Positions 53,779 to 62,936 are shown, counted from the first letter of the stretch. The stretch: DNA of 64,000 nucleotides from Flavobacterium jumunjinense (GCF_021650975.2 NZ_CP091285.1:1240001-1304000); one strand, 5' to 3'. Numbers and translations are program-made. The notes: a model not told the origin generated them from the sequence alone.

Positions 53779-54174
53779 TTATAAAAGAGACTCTACATAA
53801 CCTTTCAACACCTTTGGCCCGTGATTACTAAAAACACCACCTGCTAAAAGTTCAGTAAGATATAAAACATTGTCTTTCAACTCCATTTTAAAATCTTCTT
53901 CTTTATCAGAGTTAGAAATATGTATTCCCTTTACACTCTCTTGCATTGCTTCTTTACCCATATCGTCGCTACAAATTCCCTGTACAAATTCAGTAATATC
54001 ACTAAATACATAATTTGCTAAACGGTTTAAAGGATATTGATCAAAAGCTGTAAAAGTATTCCAATCAATTTCTACTTTTAAATCGTAACCTGAAAGTTCA
54101 TTCAGTTTAGATTGAAATTCCGGAAATTTGTCTGTCTTAATTGTTTCTGCTAAGCGTTTTTCTGCTAATCCCAT
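53779..54174 (-). CDS. 131-residue protein of unknown family, paralog of the gene at 54979
   Basis: Starts MGLAEKR and has the block DWNTFTAFDQYPLNRLANYV then FSDITEFVQGICSDDM, ending GGVFSNHGPKVLKGY. The paralog has EWDSYILYDEFPLKRLVNFV and DIIDFVKSICNDEM, ending SNNMANVLVNYMKPIL, which aligns end to end. Predicted soluble alpha/beta protein. No named family recognised. It is transcribed alone from a promoter carrying an inverted repeat shared with the paralog. The genes may be accessory or immunity factors of locus B; nothing in the sequence proves this. Confidence 0.65.
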   Translation of the reverse strand: MGLAEKRLAETIKTDKFPEFQSKLNELSGYDLKVEIDWNTFTAFDQYPLNRLANYVFSDITEFVQGICSDDMGKEAMQESVKGIHISNSDKEEDFKMELKDNVLYLTELLAGGVFSNHGPKVLKGYVESLL

Positions 54175-54206
54175 AATTAATTTTTATTTGTTAATAATTT
54201 ATACTG

Positions 54207-54254
54207 CAAATGTATATCCTCAGCTCATGTCTGGAATCACCATAAATAGTGATT
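54207..54254 (-). promoter_or_regulatory. promoter of the first 131-residue gene with inverted repeat AATCAC-N8-GTGATT
   Basis: The minus strand has -7 box TACATTTG (54207-54214). Exactly 20 bases further upstream is a perfect inverted repeat AATCAC/GTGATT with spacer CATAAATA (54235-54254). No -33 TTTG is present, so an activator bound to the repeat may replace it. Confidence 0.55.
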
Positions 54255-54299
54255 TTGTAAAACACAGTAAAGTTGTTACACTTTTCTATATTGTAAAAA

Positions 54300-54977
54300 T
54301 TACAACAATGACTCCAATTTTTCTTTCAAAGCCTTACAATCATTGATTATCGTGTTTTTTATTGTAGTTTTAACGCAAATAACAAACGCATTGGCTTCTA
54401 TTCTAGTTGCTTCAGCATCACTAATAACTATTTTAATAGAACGAATAGTATCATTAAAAGAAGAGATACTCATTTCGTCCACTAAGACACTTTTAAAAAC
54501 AGAAGGAATTTGCGCTACTATTCTATGAATTATCATTCTTTGTTTTTCTTCTAAAGTTTCCCATTCAATCATAATCGGAATGTTTTTTTTAAGGACATCG
54601 TAGATCTCTTCTTCTACTTTTTTATTTACTCTTTTCAATTCTAAAAGACCAATATTTCGGAAACTTTTACGCTCCTCTTTCAGTCTGAGAAAAGCATCAA
54701 AATCGATAATATTAATTCCAAAAATCTGATTGCAGTTTATCAAAGCGATACTACTTTTTGTTTCACTTTGATTTCTTGTTTCCAACCAAATATGCTGTAC
54801 GGAAGGCGATTCTTGGTATTTAATAATTTTTCCATTAAGAGAAAAACCACTACTAAGAAACAATTCAACACGCAGCAATTGTTGACTATCTTCTTCTTTT
54901 TCCCCTAAGTGACTCAATTGCTTACACATTTCAACTACAGAAATGGGTTCTACTGTTTTAAAATATTCAAAATTCAT
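54300..54977 (-). CDS. 225-residue protein of unknown family
   Basis: Soluble, starts MNFEYFKTVEPISVVEMCKQ. Notable segments are VQHIWLETRNQSETKSSIAL, KKVEEEIYDVLKKNIPIMIE and a C-terminal helical region SIKIVISDAEATRIEANAFV. No motif or family recognised. Its start lies one base after the stop of the 131-residue paralog upstream, so the two are co-transcribed. Function unknown. Confidence 0.6.
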   Translation of the reverse strand: MNFEYFKTVEPISVVEMCKQLSHLGEKEEDSQQLLRVELFLSSGFSLNGKIIKYQESPSVQHIWLETRNQSETKSSIALINCNQIFGINIIDFDAFLRLKEERKSFRNIGLLELKRVNKKVEEEIYDVLKKNIPIMIEWETLEEKQRMIIHRIVAQIPSVFKSVLVDEMSISSFNDTIRSIKIVISDAEATRIEANAFVICVKTTIKNTIINDCKALKEKLESLL

Positions 54978-54978
54978 A

Positions 54979-55374
54979 TTATAATATAGGTTTCATATAA
55001 TTTACAAGCACATTTGCCATATTATTACTAAAAGTATCTCCAACAAGTTGGTCAGTAATAAAAAGAGTCTCATCTCTAAACACAACTTCCATCTCTTTTT
55101 CATCCATACAGTTTCTCAATTGAATCCTTTTCAACTTGACTTGTAATCTTTGTTTCAGCATTTCATCATTACAAATACTTTTTACAAAATCGATAATATC
55201 AATAAAAACAAAATTCACTAGACGTTTTAAAGGAAATTCGTCATATAGAATATAGCTGTCCCATTCAATAGCAACCTCAACATCACTTCCAATTATCTTG
55301 TTTAATTGTTCCTTAAATAATGGTAAATCTATATTCTTCACCTGTACTATCTGACGTTTTTCTAATAAACCCAT
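54979..55374 (-). CDS. 131-residue protein of unknown family, second paralog
   Basis: Starts MGLLEKRQIVQVKNIDLPLF and aligns along its full length with the gene at 53779, so the pair arose by duplication. It is first in a two-gene unit with the 225-residue gene. Its promoter carries the same inverted repeat at the same distance as that of the paralog. Function unknown. Confidence 0.65.
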   Translation of the reverse strand: MGLLEKRQIVQVKNIDLPLFKEQLNKIIGSDVEVAIEWDSYILYDEFPLKRLVNFVFIDIIDFVKSICNDEMLKQRLQVKLKRIQLRNCMDEKEMEVVFRDETLFITDQLVGDTFSNNMANVLVNYMKPIL

Positions 55375-55421
55375 TTTCTACTATCTTGTTTTTTAAGATT
55401 ATTTTCATTTATACTCAAAAA

Positions 55422-55469
55422 CAAAGCTATACGATTTAGAATAGAATAAAATCACTATAAATAATGATT
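55422..55469 (-). promoter_or_regulatory. promoter of the second 131-residue gene with the shared inverted repeat
   Basis: The minus strand has -7 box TAGCTTTG (55422-55429). 20 bases further upstream lies AATCAC-TATAAATA-ATGATT (55450-55469), matching the repeat at the paralog's promoter except for one arm base and the first spacer base. Confidence 0.55.
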
Positions 55470-55553
55470 TCTTAAAAGTCTAGTGAATTCTTCTCCATTC
55501 AAAATCAATAACGAATAAATCAAACAAAAAGATTATTTTCAATTACAATACGT

Positions 55554-55589
55554 AAATAATCAAACAAATACATATTTATTTGATTATTT
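55554..55589. promoter_or_regulatory. 17-base inverted repeat just upstream of the locus B -33 box
   Basis: Arms AAATAATCAAACAAATA and TATTTATTTGATTATTT match at 16 of 17 positions around CA. The element ends 11 bases before the -33 box, where an activator or repressor would act. AAATAATC also occurs twice upstream of the locus A promoter. Confidence 0.5.
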
Positions 55590-55600
55590 TCTATTTTTTG

Positions 55601-55632
55601 TTTGTGTAACTGAATATTTTCTTTTATATTTG
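55601..55632 (+). promoter_or_regulatory. promoter of the locus B scaffold gene
   Basis: TTTG (55601-55604), 20-base spacer, TATATTTG (55625-55632), a close match to the Bacteroidota consensus. The bases TTCTTTTATATTTG are identical to those at the locus A promoter. Confidence 0.6.
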
Positions 55633-55735
55633 CAGTGTTGTTAAGATTTAAAGCTTAATAATTAGAATATATTCTTTTAAAATAATAAGATGCGCAGCTT
55701 ATTAATGAATTTTTCACCTTAAAAAAACAAAAAAA

Positions 55736-58700
55736 ATGAGTACACAAATTAAAAACACGCTTTTCAGGTTTGTAACAATGAGAGCGCCAGAGTTAATTGA
55801 AAAAGAAAAAGTAGAATCTGGCTTTGTAAAACATCCAGAATCTGAAAAAAAATTAAATGAAGTTTTTCAAAGTAGTTATCTAGAACAAATTGCTCGAAAT
55901 CCAGAAAAGAATAAAAATCAATTATTAAAAGATGTTTCAAAAGAATACGAAGTTGTTGCTTTATTAAAAAAAGAAGCACTAGTAGAGAAAAGTTTGGTTT
56001 CCCAAAAAGTCTATGATTTTTCAATTTGGTTAACTAAAAACAGAACCACATTAACATTAGAATCGTTAACCAAAACAATCACTGAGCTTGGTGAGACAGA
56101 AAAAATTGATAATGGTTCACTAATCAAACTTTGGGACAATCTATTCTTTCAAATAGTAACATCACAATCAGCCTATCTTAGAGATGCTATTCTTTCAATA
56201 TTAGTAGCAGATTTCTTTCTTCAAAACTATACTCCTGTAAAAGGAGAAGTAGCTCTCTTAAGAAAATTAGCGCAAGCAAGAGTAATAATGCCGAAAACAT
56301 TATTTGGAAAAACAGAAATTACGACAACCCAAAATGCAAAAACAGCTGTTTCAAGTAGAGCGACAATAGAACAATTAACAAAAGAAGTTGAAACTATTAA
56401 AAGTAATGAAAAAATAGCTTTATTAAACACTGCAACTGATGAGTTGAAGAGAGCTCAAAAAGCGTATCAAAAAGAAAATCAAATTGCCTACGATGCAGCA
56501 TGTAAGTCACATCAACAAAATGTAGATGAGGCCTATGCAGCGGCAACCAAGGTAGAAAAAACAATTATAGATCCAGAAACGAATGCTGAGAAAACTATAG
56601 TTGAGTATGAAAATTTAAACTTACCCGCTTTTAATTTTGATAAAGCTGCTCAGTTAGATACTGAAGCACTTACCAATCGTGTTTCTACAACAACTTTAAA
56701 AATAGTAGAAAAAATAGTAGCAGAAAATAATTATGATTGTTTTGATGAGGTACTAAATGAAGTAAACCAAGAAGTAAGCACAACAACACAAACACTATTT
56801 GCTAATAATCAATTATCACAAACAATTGTAAGTGCTAATGGTGTCTTACTTCCAATAGCAAACACTACCAACGCAACCAATGAATTTGTAATAACAAATA
56901 CAGGTCTAAATTTTGATGGAACCACTTCTTTACAATTATTATTTAGCGGAATTCCAAATTTAGAAAATGTCGATGCCTCAGATTACCAGATAACTATGGA
57001 TAACAATCCAGTACCCGTAGAAGCCCATTCTTTCCAAAGCGAAATTATTAATGGCAAACTATCGGTTAAAATTTTTATAGATGGTATTGATTTGTCTGCA
57101 AACAAAAACATAAAAATATCGGGTACTTTCATTCTAGAAAATGATGACAAAATAGTATTTAGTGGTAATGCAAGTATAACTGGGAATGGTACAAGAGAAC
57201 TGGCAAGTTATAATGTATTAGGCAGAGGTACTTATGAGTTAACATTAAATAATGCCGATACTGGAGATACTGGGAACCATTCAAATAATAGTTTAGAGTA
57301 TATACCTTCTGGATATGGTATTAATCGTTTGGGTATTGCAGACTACAGAAAAGTAGAACAAGAAGTGTGTTGCTACGTTCCTGGAGAAGTATCGCATGTT
57401 GAAAATGTAATGGCTCGTGAATATAAAGAAAAAACAACCCGTCGTTTAAGAAGAACTGAAGACACCACAACAACTAGCAAAGAACAAGAAATTGAAAAAC
57501 TGACAGATACCTCAACAACCGATCGTTTCGAAATGAACCAAGAAGTGAGTTCTCTATTGGCTGAAGACACGCATCAAGGCGCATTTGTTAACGCAGGATA
57601 TTCAACTACAGGCTATTCTTTAAATGCTGGTGCCGATTTTGCAACCAACACAACGTCAGAAGAATCCAATTCGCAAGCGGTTACCCATGCTAAAGAAATT
57701 ACAGAAAGAGCATTAGACCGAGTTGTTAAAAAGACAAAAGAAGAACGTATTTCTAAGATTATTGAAGAATATTCAGAAGAGAATACACATGGTTTCGACA
57801 ACAGAAAAGGAGACAGTCATGTTTCGGGTGTATATCGTTGGATTGACAAAATTTACAAAAACAAAGTTGTGAATTATGGAAAACGATTGATGTATGAGTT
57901 CATGATTCCAGAGCCTGCAAATTTTCACAATGTAGCAGCAAGCAAAGAAAAAAAGAACGATTACGAAGTAGTTTTAGAAAAACCAATTGATCCAAGAACC
58001 GCAAATAATGAAGTAGCCTTAAAACTAGATGATACTTTTATATTTAAATACAAAAATTGGATTTCACATTATAACGTAACAGTAGCACCAGAGCCAGTAA
58101 AAGAAAAATGGAAAAGTGCAGCCATAATAACAGATGCTTCAACAAATTCATACAAAGTTGATGTTCCAGAAGGCTACCATTTAGTATACTATAAAGTAAG
58201 TTCTGGAGGAAGCTATAGCAATGCAGGCTATAATATTGCAGGAAACTATAATTATATTACTGGAAATAATGCTAAAGTATGGGATGGTACCGTTGATTCA
58301 AGATTATATGAAGATACCATTCATTTTGGAGCGCATTTAATTGGTGGTGCACCAGGGCATATTACCCTAGATTTAAAATTCGAAAGAAATGCCTATACCT
58401 ATGAGCAATGGCAATTAGAAGCTTTTAATGCTATTATTAAAGCGTATGAAGAAAAATTAGCCGAATACAATGGGAAATTAGCCGAATTAAAATCGGTACA
58501 AGCAGAAAAAGCAAAAACGAACCCTGCCTTTTATCGCCAGATAGAAAACATGGTTTTAAGAAAAAATTGTATCGAATATTTAATTAGTCAAGAAGCTTTA
58601 GGAAAAGAGTCCTTAATAGCTGGAAGCAATGTAATAGACACAAGAGTTAAGTATGATGCTCCACTATTAGAAACCTATGCTGGAAAAGTAAAATTCTTTG

Positions 58701-59254
58701 AACAAGCTTTCGAATGGAATTTAATGAGCTACAATTTCTACCCTTTCTATTGGGCAAGCAAAGAAAACTGGGCAAGTTTATATAATATTAACGACATAGA
58801 CGACTCTACTTTTAGAGCCTTTTTACAAAGCGGAATGGCAAGAGTAATTCTTACAGTGCGTCCAGGGTTTGAAGAAGCCGTTAACTGGTATATGGCAACT
58901 GGACAAGTATGGAATGGTGGACAAGTGCCAACAATGGACGACGAACTATTTGTATCTATCATAGAGGAGCTTCGCGTTAAGGAAGGAGATGTAGAAGAAA
59001 CTTGGGAAAGCAGAGTACCTACGTCTTTAACAGTAATACAAGCAGGAAGCATTGGTTTAAACGTACAAGGATTGCCTTGTAATACCGATTGCGACGATCA
59101 TTTATTATTTGGTTCAGATGGAAACCCTATCAAACAAAATGTAGATGCGAACGGAAACGATGTAGTATTAGGAAACAGTCAGAATGACACCACAACAACC
59201 GACCCTGATGGTCTTGTGGGCGGAGCTAGACCTGTAGAAGAAGGAGCAGCCTAA
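55736..59254 (+). CDS. locus B scaffold protein, 1172 residues, paralog of the locus A scaffold
   Basis: No signal peptide or membrane helix. It starts TLFRFVTMRAPELIEKEKVE. Residues about 215-290 are Ala/Lys/Glu-rich and probably coiled coil. A beta-rich region (about 370-510) precedes the conserved block YGINRLGIADYRKV near 527, YVPGEVSHVENVMA, a Thr-rich stretch, GVYRWIDKIYKN and YEFMIPEPA. Later segments are EQAFEWNLMSYNFY, GMARVILTVRPGFEEAVNWY and WNGGQVPTMDDEL near 1059, with a C-terminal tail rich in Asp, Gly and Thr. It is clearly homologous to the locus A protein from end to end. The shared framework next to different toxins argues for a conserved carrier or delivery function. No known class recognised. 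Confidence 0.82.
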   Translation: MSTQIKNTLFRFVTMRAPELIEKEKVESGFVKHPESEKKLNEVFQSSYLEQIARNPEKNKNQLLKDVSKEYEVVALLKKEALVEKSLVSQKVYDFSIWLTKNRTTLTLESLTKTITELGETEKIDNGSLIKLWDNLFFQIVTSQSAYLRDAILSILVADFFLQNYTPVKGEVALLRKLAQARVIMPKTLFGKTEITTTQNAKTAVSSRATIEQLTKEVETIKSNEKIALLNTATDELKRAQKAYQKENQIAYDAACKSHQQNVDEAYAAATKVEKTIIDPETNAEKTIVEYENLNLPAFNFDKAAQLDTEALTNRVSTTTLKIVEKIVAENNYDCFDEVLNEVNQEVSTTTQTLFANNQLSQTIVSANGVLLPIANTTNATNEFVITNTGLNFDGTTSLQLLFSGIPNLENVDASDYQITMDNNPVPVEAHSFQSEIINGKLSVKIFIDGIDLSANKNIKISGTFILENDDKIVFSGNASITGNGTRELASYNVLGRGTYELTLNNADTGDTGNHSNNSLEYIPSGYGINRLGIADYRKVEQEVCCYVPGEVSHVENVMAREYKEKTTRRLRRTEDTTTTSKEQEIEKLTDTSTTDRFEMNQEVSSLLAEDTHQGAFVNAGYSTTGYSLNAGADFATNTTSEESNSQAVTHAKEITERALDRVVKKTKEERISKIIEEYSEENTHGFDNRKGDSHVSGVYRWIDKIYKNKVVNYGKRLMYEFMIPEPANFHNVAASKEKKNDYEVVLEKPIDPRTANNEVALKLDDTFIFKYKNWISHYNVTVAPEPVKEKWKSAAIITDASTNSYKVDVPEGYHLVYYKVSSGGSYSNAGYNIAGNYNYITGNNAKVWDGTVDSRLYEDTIHFGAHLIGGAPGHITLDLKFERNAYTYEQWQLEAFNAIIKAYEEKLAEYNGKLAELKSVQAEKAKTNPAFYRQIENMVLRKNCIEYLISQEALGKESLIAGSNVIDTRVKYDAPLLETYAGKVKFFEQAFEWNLMSYNFYPFYWASKENWASLYNINDIDDSTFRAFLQSGMARVILTVRPGFEEAVNWYMATGQVWNGGQVPTMDDELFVSIIEELRVKEGDVEETWESRVPTSLTVIQAGSIGLNVQGLPCNTDCDDHLLFGSDGNPIKQNVDANGNDVVLGNSQNDTTTTDPDGLVGGARPVEEGAA

Positions 59255-59270
59255 TGGTATTGTATAACCC

Positions 59271-59298
59271 AAAACCCCAACAAATTGTTGGGGTTTTT
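59271..59298 (+). terminator. hairpin terminator between scaffold and toxin genes, locus B
   Basis: Thirteen-base arms AAAACCCCAACAA and complement around one base, followed by T residues. It lies 17 bases past the scaffold stop and 14 bases before the toxin ATG, matching the arrangement in locus A. Confidence 0.88.
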
Positions 59299-59312
59299 AA
59301 ACTAATGTAATA

Positions 59313-62309
59313 ATGAGCGATTTCAAACAAATTATAAATTATTTAAAGTTTTTTAGACGATCAGAAGACGCTGCTTTAAATAACAAATATAAAGAAGCAA
59401 TTATTGTAGATGAAAGTTATAAGCACAAAGAAATACCGCACGAGGACGATTTTATTTTTGTAGAAAAAAAAGCTGTAGAAAGCCAAAATGGATATATCTA
59501 TTTAGGTCATGAAATTGAAGACACCTTATATCTTCAACAACAATCCAATGGAATAATTGAATATTATATTAAAAAAGATTTTCAAATAGACAATGAAACT
59601 ATTACAAAGTATAGAAGAATTCCATTATATTTTAATGATTCATGGGAAGAAAAAGAAGGAGTTGAATTTGTAGAAATTGAAACACCTGGGAACTATTATT
59701 ACAGTCAAGCTATAGATAGAATTGTAGAAATCTCTCTCGATAGTGTTTTTGTATTCCCAGATTATTTTGTATATCACCCAAATGACCTACAAGACATTAC
59801 AAATGGCGATTATAGTTTTAACTACAAAGATGAAGAAGGTTACACTAGCGATTATAGCGACCTAGCATTAAGAGCTTTACTTTCTACAGGTTATAACTTA
59901 GTGAGTTCGGAAACAAAACGAAACGTCGGTTTTCACAAAAACGACAAAGCAGGTTTTGTGTTTCTCTTACCAAAAATAAGTCAAAGAGGAGGAAAATACT
60001 ATTTAGAATATACCTATTACCAAAAAGGAATATCCTATAACAGTTTTATGACCGAAACCGCAATACGCCTAGAATTCAACTATTTTGGAGCTCTTTTGGA
60101 GTTTCTAAACCAAACTGTTTTTTATGGCTTAGAGGGTTTAGACGCATTTAATAGTAACGCAAAAAAGTTATTTTTAGAAGATTACACCGTTTTTGTAGAA
60201 AACCTTCTCCATTTTTCTAGTGGCACTAAAATTCTAGAAACACTCTATTTTGTACCTATCTTCTTCTTTAAAAAAATAGATCCTAACTTCCTATGGTATG
60301 TTTTAGAAAAAACATTAGAATATAGTGTAACAAACATTGGTTTAAACAAAGAAGACATTGTTTTGCGTATATTAGAAGGCATCTATGAAGGCTCAAAAAG
60401 TGACACAATTTTTCTTCAAGAAGTTGTAAACAAAAGAACCAAAAGTAAAAAATCACTCCTCCATGAATTAATTCATAGTATAGATGGCGATAATTTTAAA
60501 AAAATGCTACAATTTTTGTGGAATATCTGGAAAAATTCCGATTTTAGCACAATAGATCCAGAAAAAAACAAGTTCATTGATATAACCGATAAAAACCCTG
60601 TTTTAATTGACTATCGTTCAACTAAAAAACTAGGTTTTCACACAGATAACACTGCTATAGAATGGAAACTAAGCAGCAATAGCATAGCGCTAAAGGTTGT
60701 TTCTGGCACAGGTATTTATAAGGAAATTACTGTACGTACTGCCGATGGAAACGATATCCGATTCGTTGAGGAGAAAATAACGCATGATTATGATTACCAC
60801 CCACTATCTCCTCTAGCAATAATCGAGGCAGACAATCCTACTTTTATTCTCAAAGATGAAGAACAACAAGAAGATAGTAAATTTACAATTTTACCCGCTT
60901 TTGTGCTATATGCTAATAACGAAAGTGCTTTTTGGGAAAATATAATGACGGGTGGTGAATATGCTATCGATGTACTAACAACACTTTCTGGAGTAGGAAA
61001 CATTTTAAAAGTAGGTCGTTTAGCAAAAATACTAAAAGCAGGACATTCACTAATAGGAAAGTCTAAAGCTGTCACCAATGTAATTACAGGTGTAAAAGCC
61101 TTTGCTGGAGTTGTTGAAATTAGTAGCGGTGTGGGTAATGCATTATTAAAGCTGTTAGATGTAAACGATACCGAATTAGGTAGAGAAATAGCCGAATATT
61201 TGTTTTATTTAGAAATGATTTCCTTATCGGGAGAAATTACTGTTGCACTACATGTTGGATTGAAAAAAAATGCAAAAAAATTAGTAGGTAATGCAAAAAA
61301 CAAAGCTAAATTAGAAAAAAAATTAGACGATTTAGTAGATCAAAAGCAGATTTCTAAATCAGAAGCAAATGAGGTTATTGAGCATTTAAAAATTGTGGCA
61401 AATGAGATAGAAAAAATTAGTTATGTTCCACTACGATTTGACAAACTATATAGTATTTCTGCAGCTGCATTAGATACTGCATTAAATGTATCAAAAAACA
61501 TATTTTTCTATCTCAAAAACCTAACAAAAGCAAATACAGAAACGGTGTTTTATAAAGGTGTTGAAATATTTACGGATTCACCAGCAAAAGTAAAAGTTTT
61601 TTTAGATGATGCAGCAAAGGTTTTAAATGCCAAAGGGAATAAAGGAGTCGAACAATTTTTTGAATCAACAGGTTATGTTTTACCCAAAAAAAGATTACAC
61701 TCTCAAACGGGAGAAACCTTTATTTGTAATCTAGTGCGTAAAAAAGAAATGAACAAATATTATTATTATGAAATAGAAGACTTTCAATATGGTGTTAAAA
61801 ATTGGAATAGAAAACAAACTTTGAGAAGCGAAAGATTTGAATGTTTTGTTACACTAGCTGATAAACCAAGTATTCCCGAAACTATTGGGAAAAATATATT
61901 ATATGCTGATTTATACGTTCCTAAATCTTTAAACGATACTTTTCAAGCCAATAAATTAGATTTAACCGATATAAGTTTAGGTAAAACAATGCTTGATGAC
62001 GGATATGCTATTCTGAAAAAAGATTTAGGTAAAGATTTAGATGGCATTTATGGAGAATGGCTAAATAACCCAGGTTATAAAGATTTTGGAGGAGAATCTG
62101 TTAATTTAACTAAATTAAAAGAAGCAATGAGTAAACAAAAAATAACCAAAGAAAACCTAGAAATTGCTGCTATGGAAACTGTAACAGGCAAATGGGCAAA
62201 AAGCAAAGGGTTCACTAAAGCTATGGTGGTATCAAAATCAAATGTTTATGAATTTCTTGATGATGATATAAACCGATTAAAACAATTAGAAGTAATTTTT
62301 ATAAAATAA
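59313..62309 (+). CDS. locus B polymorphic-toxin-like protein, 998 residues
   Basis: No signal peptide. About 480 residues of soluble region with LLHELIHSIDGDNFKKMLQF near 400, then YDYHPLSPLAIIEADNP near 492 and LPAFVLYANNESAFWE near 530. A hydrophobic, Gly- and Ala-rich helical stretch covers about 545-660 (AIDVLTTLSGVGNILKVGRL). Next are a charged helical linker (VIEHLKIVANEIEKISYVPL) and a C-terminal tip from about 780 containing RLHSQTGETFICNLV, DISLGKTMLDDGYAILKKDL, TGKWAKSKGFTKAMVVS and RLKQLEVIFIK. The tip is of unknown activity but is repeated as a displaced variant 600 bases downstream. Position next to an immunity-type gene supports a toxin assignment. Confidence 0.78.
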   Translation: MSDFKQIINYLKFFRRSEDAALNNKYKEAIIVDESYKHKEIPHEDDFIFVEKKAVESQNGYIYLGHEIEDTLYLQQQSNGIIEYYIKKDFQIDNETITKYRRIPLYFNDSWEEKEGVEFVEIETPGNYYYSQAIDRIVEISLDSVFVFPDYFVYHPNDLQDITNGDYSFNYKDEEGYTSDYSDLALRALLSTGYNLVSSETKRNVGFHKNDKAGFVFLLPKISQRGGKYYLEYTYYQKGISYNSFMTETAIRLEFNYFGALLEFLNQTVFYGLEGLDAFNSNAKKLFLEDYTVFVENLLHFSSGTKILETLYFVPIFFFKKIDPNFLWYVLEKTLEYSVTNIGLNKEDIVLRILEGIYEGSKSDTIFLQEVVNKRTKSKKSLLHELIHSIDGDNFKKMLQFLWNIWKNSDFSTIDPEKNKFIDITDKNPVLIDYRSTKKLGFHTDNTAIEWKLSSNSIALKVVSGTGIYKEITVRTADGNDIRFVEEKITHDYDYHPLSPLAIIEADNPTFILKDEEQQEDSKFTILPAFVLYANNESAFWENIMTGGEYAIDVLTTLSGVGNILKVGRLAKILKAGHSLIGKSKAVTNVITGVKAFAGVVEISSGVGNALLKLLDVNDTELGREIAEYLFYLEMISLSGEITVALHVGLKKNAKKLVGNAKNKAKLEKKLDDLVDQKQISKSEANEVIEHLKIVANEIEKISYVPLRFDKLYSISAAALDTALNVSKNIFFYLKNLTKANTETVFYKGVEIFTDSPAKVKVFLDDAAKVLNAKGNKGVEQFFESTGYVLPKKRLHSQTGETFICNLVRKKEMNKYYYYEIEDFQYGVKNWNRKQTLRSERFECFVTLADKPSIPETIGKNILYADLYVPKSLNDTFQANKLDLTDISLGKTMLDDGYAILKKDLGKDLDGIYGEWLNNPGYKDFGGESVNLTKLKEAMSKQKITKENLEIAAMETVTGKWAKSKGFTKAMVVSKSNVYEFLDDDINRLKQLEVIFIK

Positions 62310-62316
62310 TAATTAA

Positions 62317-62862
62317 ATGAAAGATAAAAGATTAAAATATGTAATAGTTGCAGTACAAGATTATAGAGTACACGGATATTCTAATACAGTTCATACAGAT
62401 AAAGGATACGGAATAATTGTTGAAGATTATCCTGGTGGCAAAGAAGCACCTCATAATTTAACCAATTATGAAAGGATTACATTTGAAAAAGTATTAAGAG
62501 AAAAATTTGGGCATGAAGCCATAATTTTAGAACCAAAAAGCGAATTGTTTTTAGCATTGCTAACTGAAATGGAGTTGAAGTTAAAGGATTTATTAAAAAC
62601 CCAATGTAGAGAATTTTTAGACCATATCAACTACAGATATGACGAAGAAATAGAATATTTTGGTGAAAAATATGTAATTAATGGCAGGAATTACGATGAC
62701 AAAGCCTTACGTTACTTTTATGAGTTTTATGAAAAAATAAAAAGATTTTATGATTATAATTACCCATTGTATTTGGTTCCAGCCACTCAAGAAGACGAAG
62801 AAAAGTATTATGGAGACCATGAAAGAGGAAATTATTACGAACCTATTTCACCTCAAAAGTAA
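62317..62862 (+). CDS. putative immunity protein for the locus B toxin
   Basis: 181 residues, soluble, acidic and Tyr-rich (VIVAVQDYRVHGYSNTVHTD, REFLDHINYRYDEEIEYFGE, ending EKYYGDHERGNYYEP). No family recognised. It begins seven bases after the toxin stop and is followed by a terminator, then the spare toxin cassette, which is the typical order of toxin, immunity, orphan cassette. Confidence 0.7.
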   Translation: MKDKRLKYVIVAVQDYRVHGYSNTVHTDKGYGIIVEDYPGGKEAPHNLTNYERITFEKVLREKFGHEAIILEPKSELFLALLTEMELKLKDLLKTQCREFLDHINYRYDEEIEYFGEKYVINGRNYDDKALRYFYEFYEKIKRFYDYNYPLYLVPATQEDEEKYYGDHERGNYYEPISPQK

Positions 62863-62880
62863 ATACTTCTTGTTTAACAT

Positions 62881-62904
62881 AAACCACCTTCGGGTGGTTT
62901 TTTT
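62881..62904 (+). terminator. terminator with TTCG tetraloop after the locus B immunity gene
   Basis: AAACCACC-TTCG-GGTGGTTT followed by a T run, a near-ideal intrinsic terminator separating the active pair from the spare cassette. Confidence 0.92.
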
Positions 62905-62936
62905 ATGCTTTATAATTAGCCCTTCAAATCTTATCT

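Larger units (their letters stand above)
55375..55735. other. divergent regulatory region of the paralog unit and locus B
   Basis: The gap holds the minus-strand promoter with its inverted repeat, a near-perfect 17-base inverted repeat (55554-55589) containing AAATAATC and GATTATTT, a third GATTATTT at 55531, the locus B promoter, and a leader of about 100 bases with two small inverted repeats (TTAAG/CTTAA and AATAAG/CTTATT). Confidence 0.5.
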
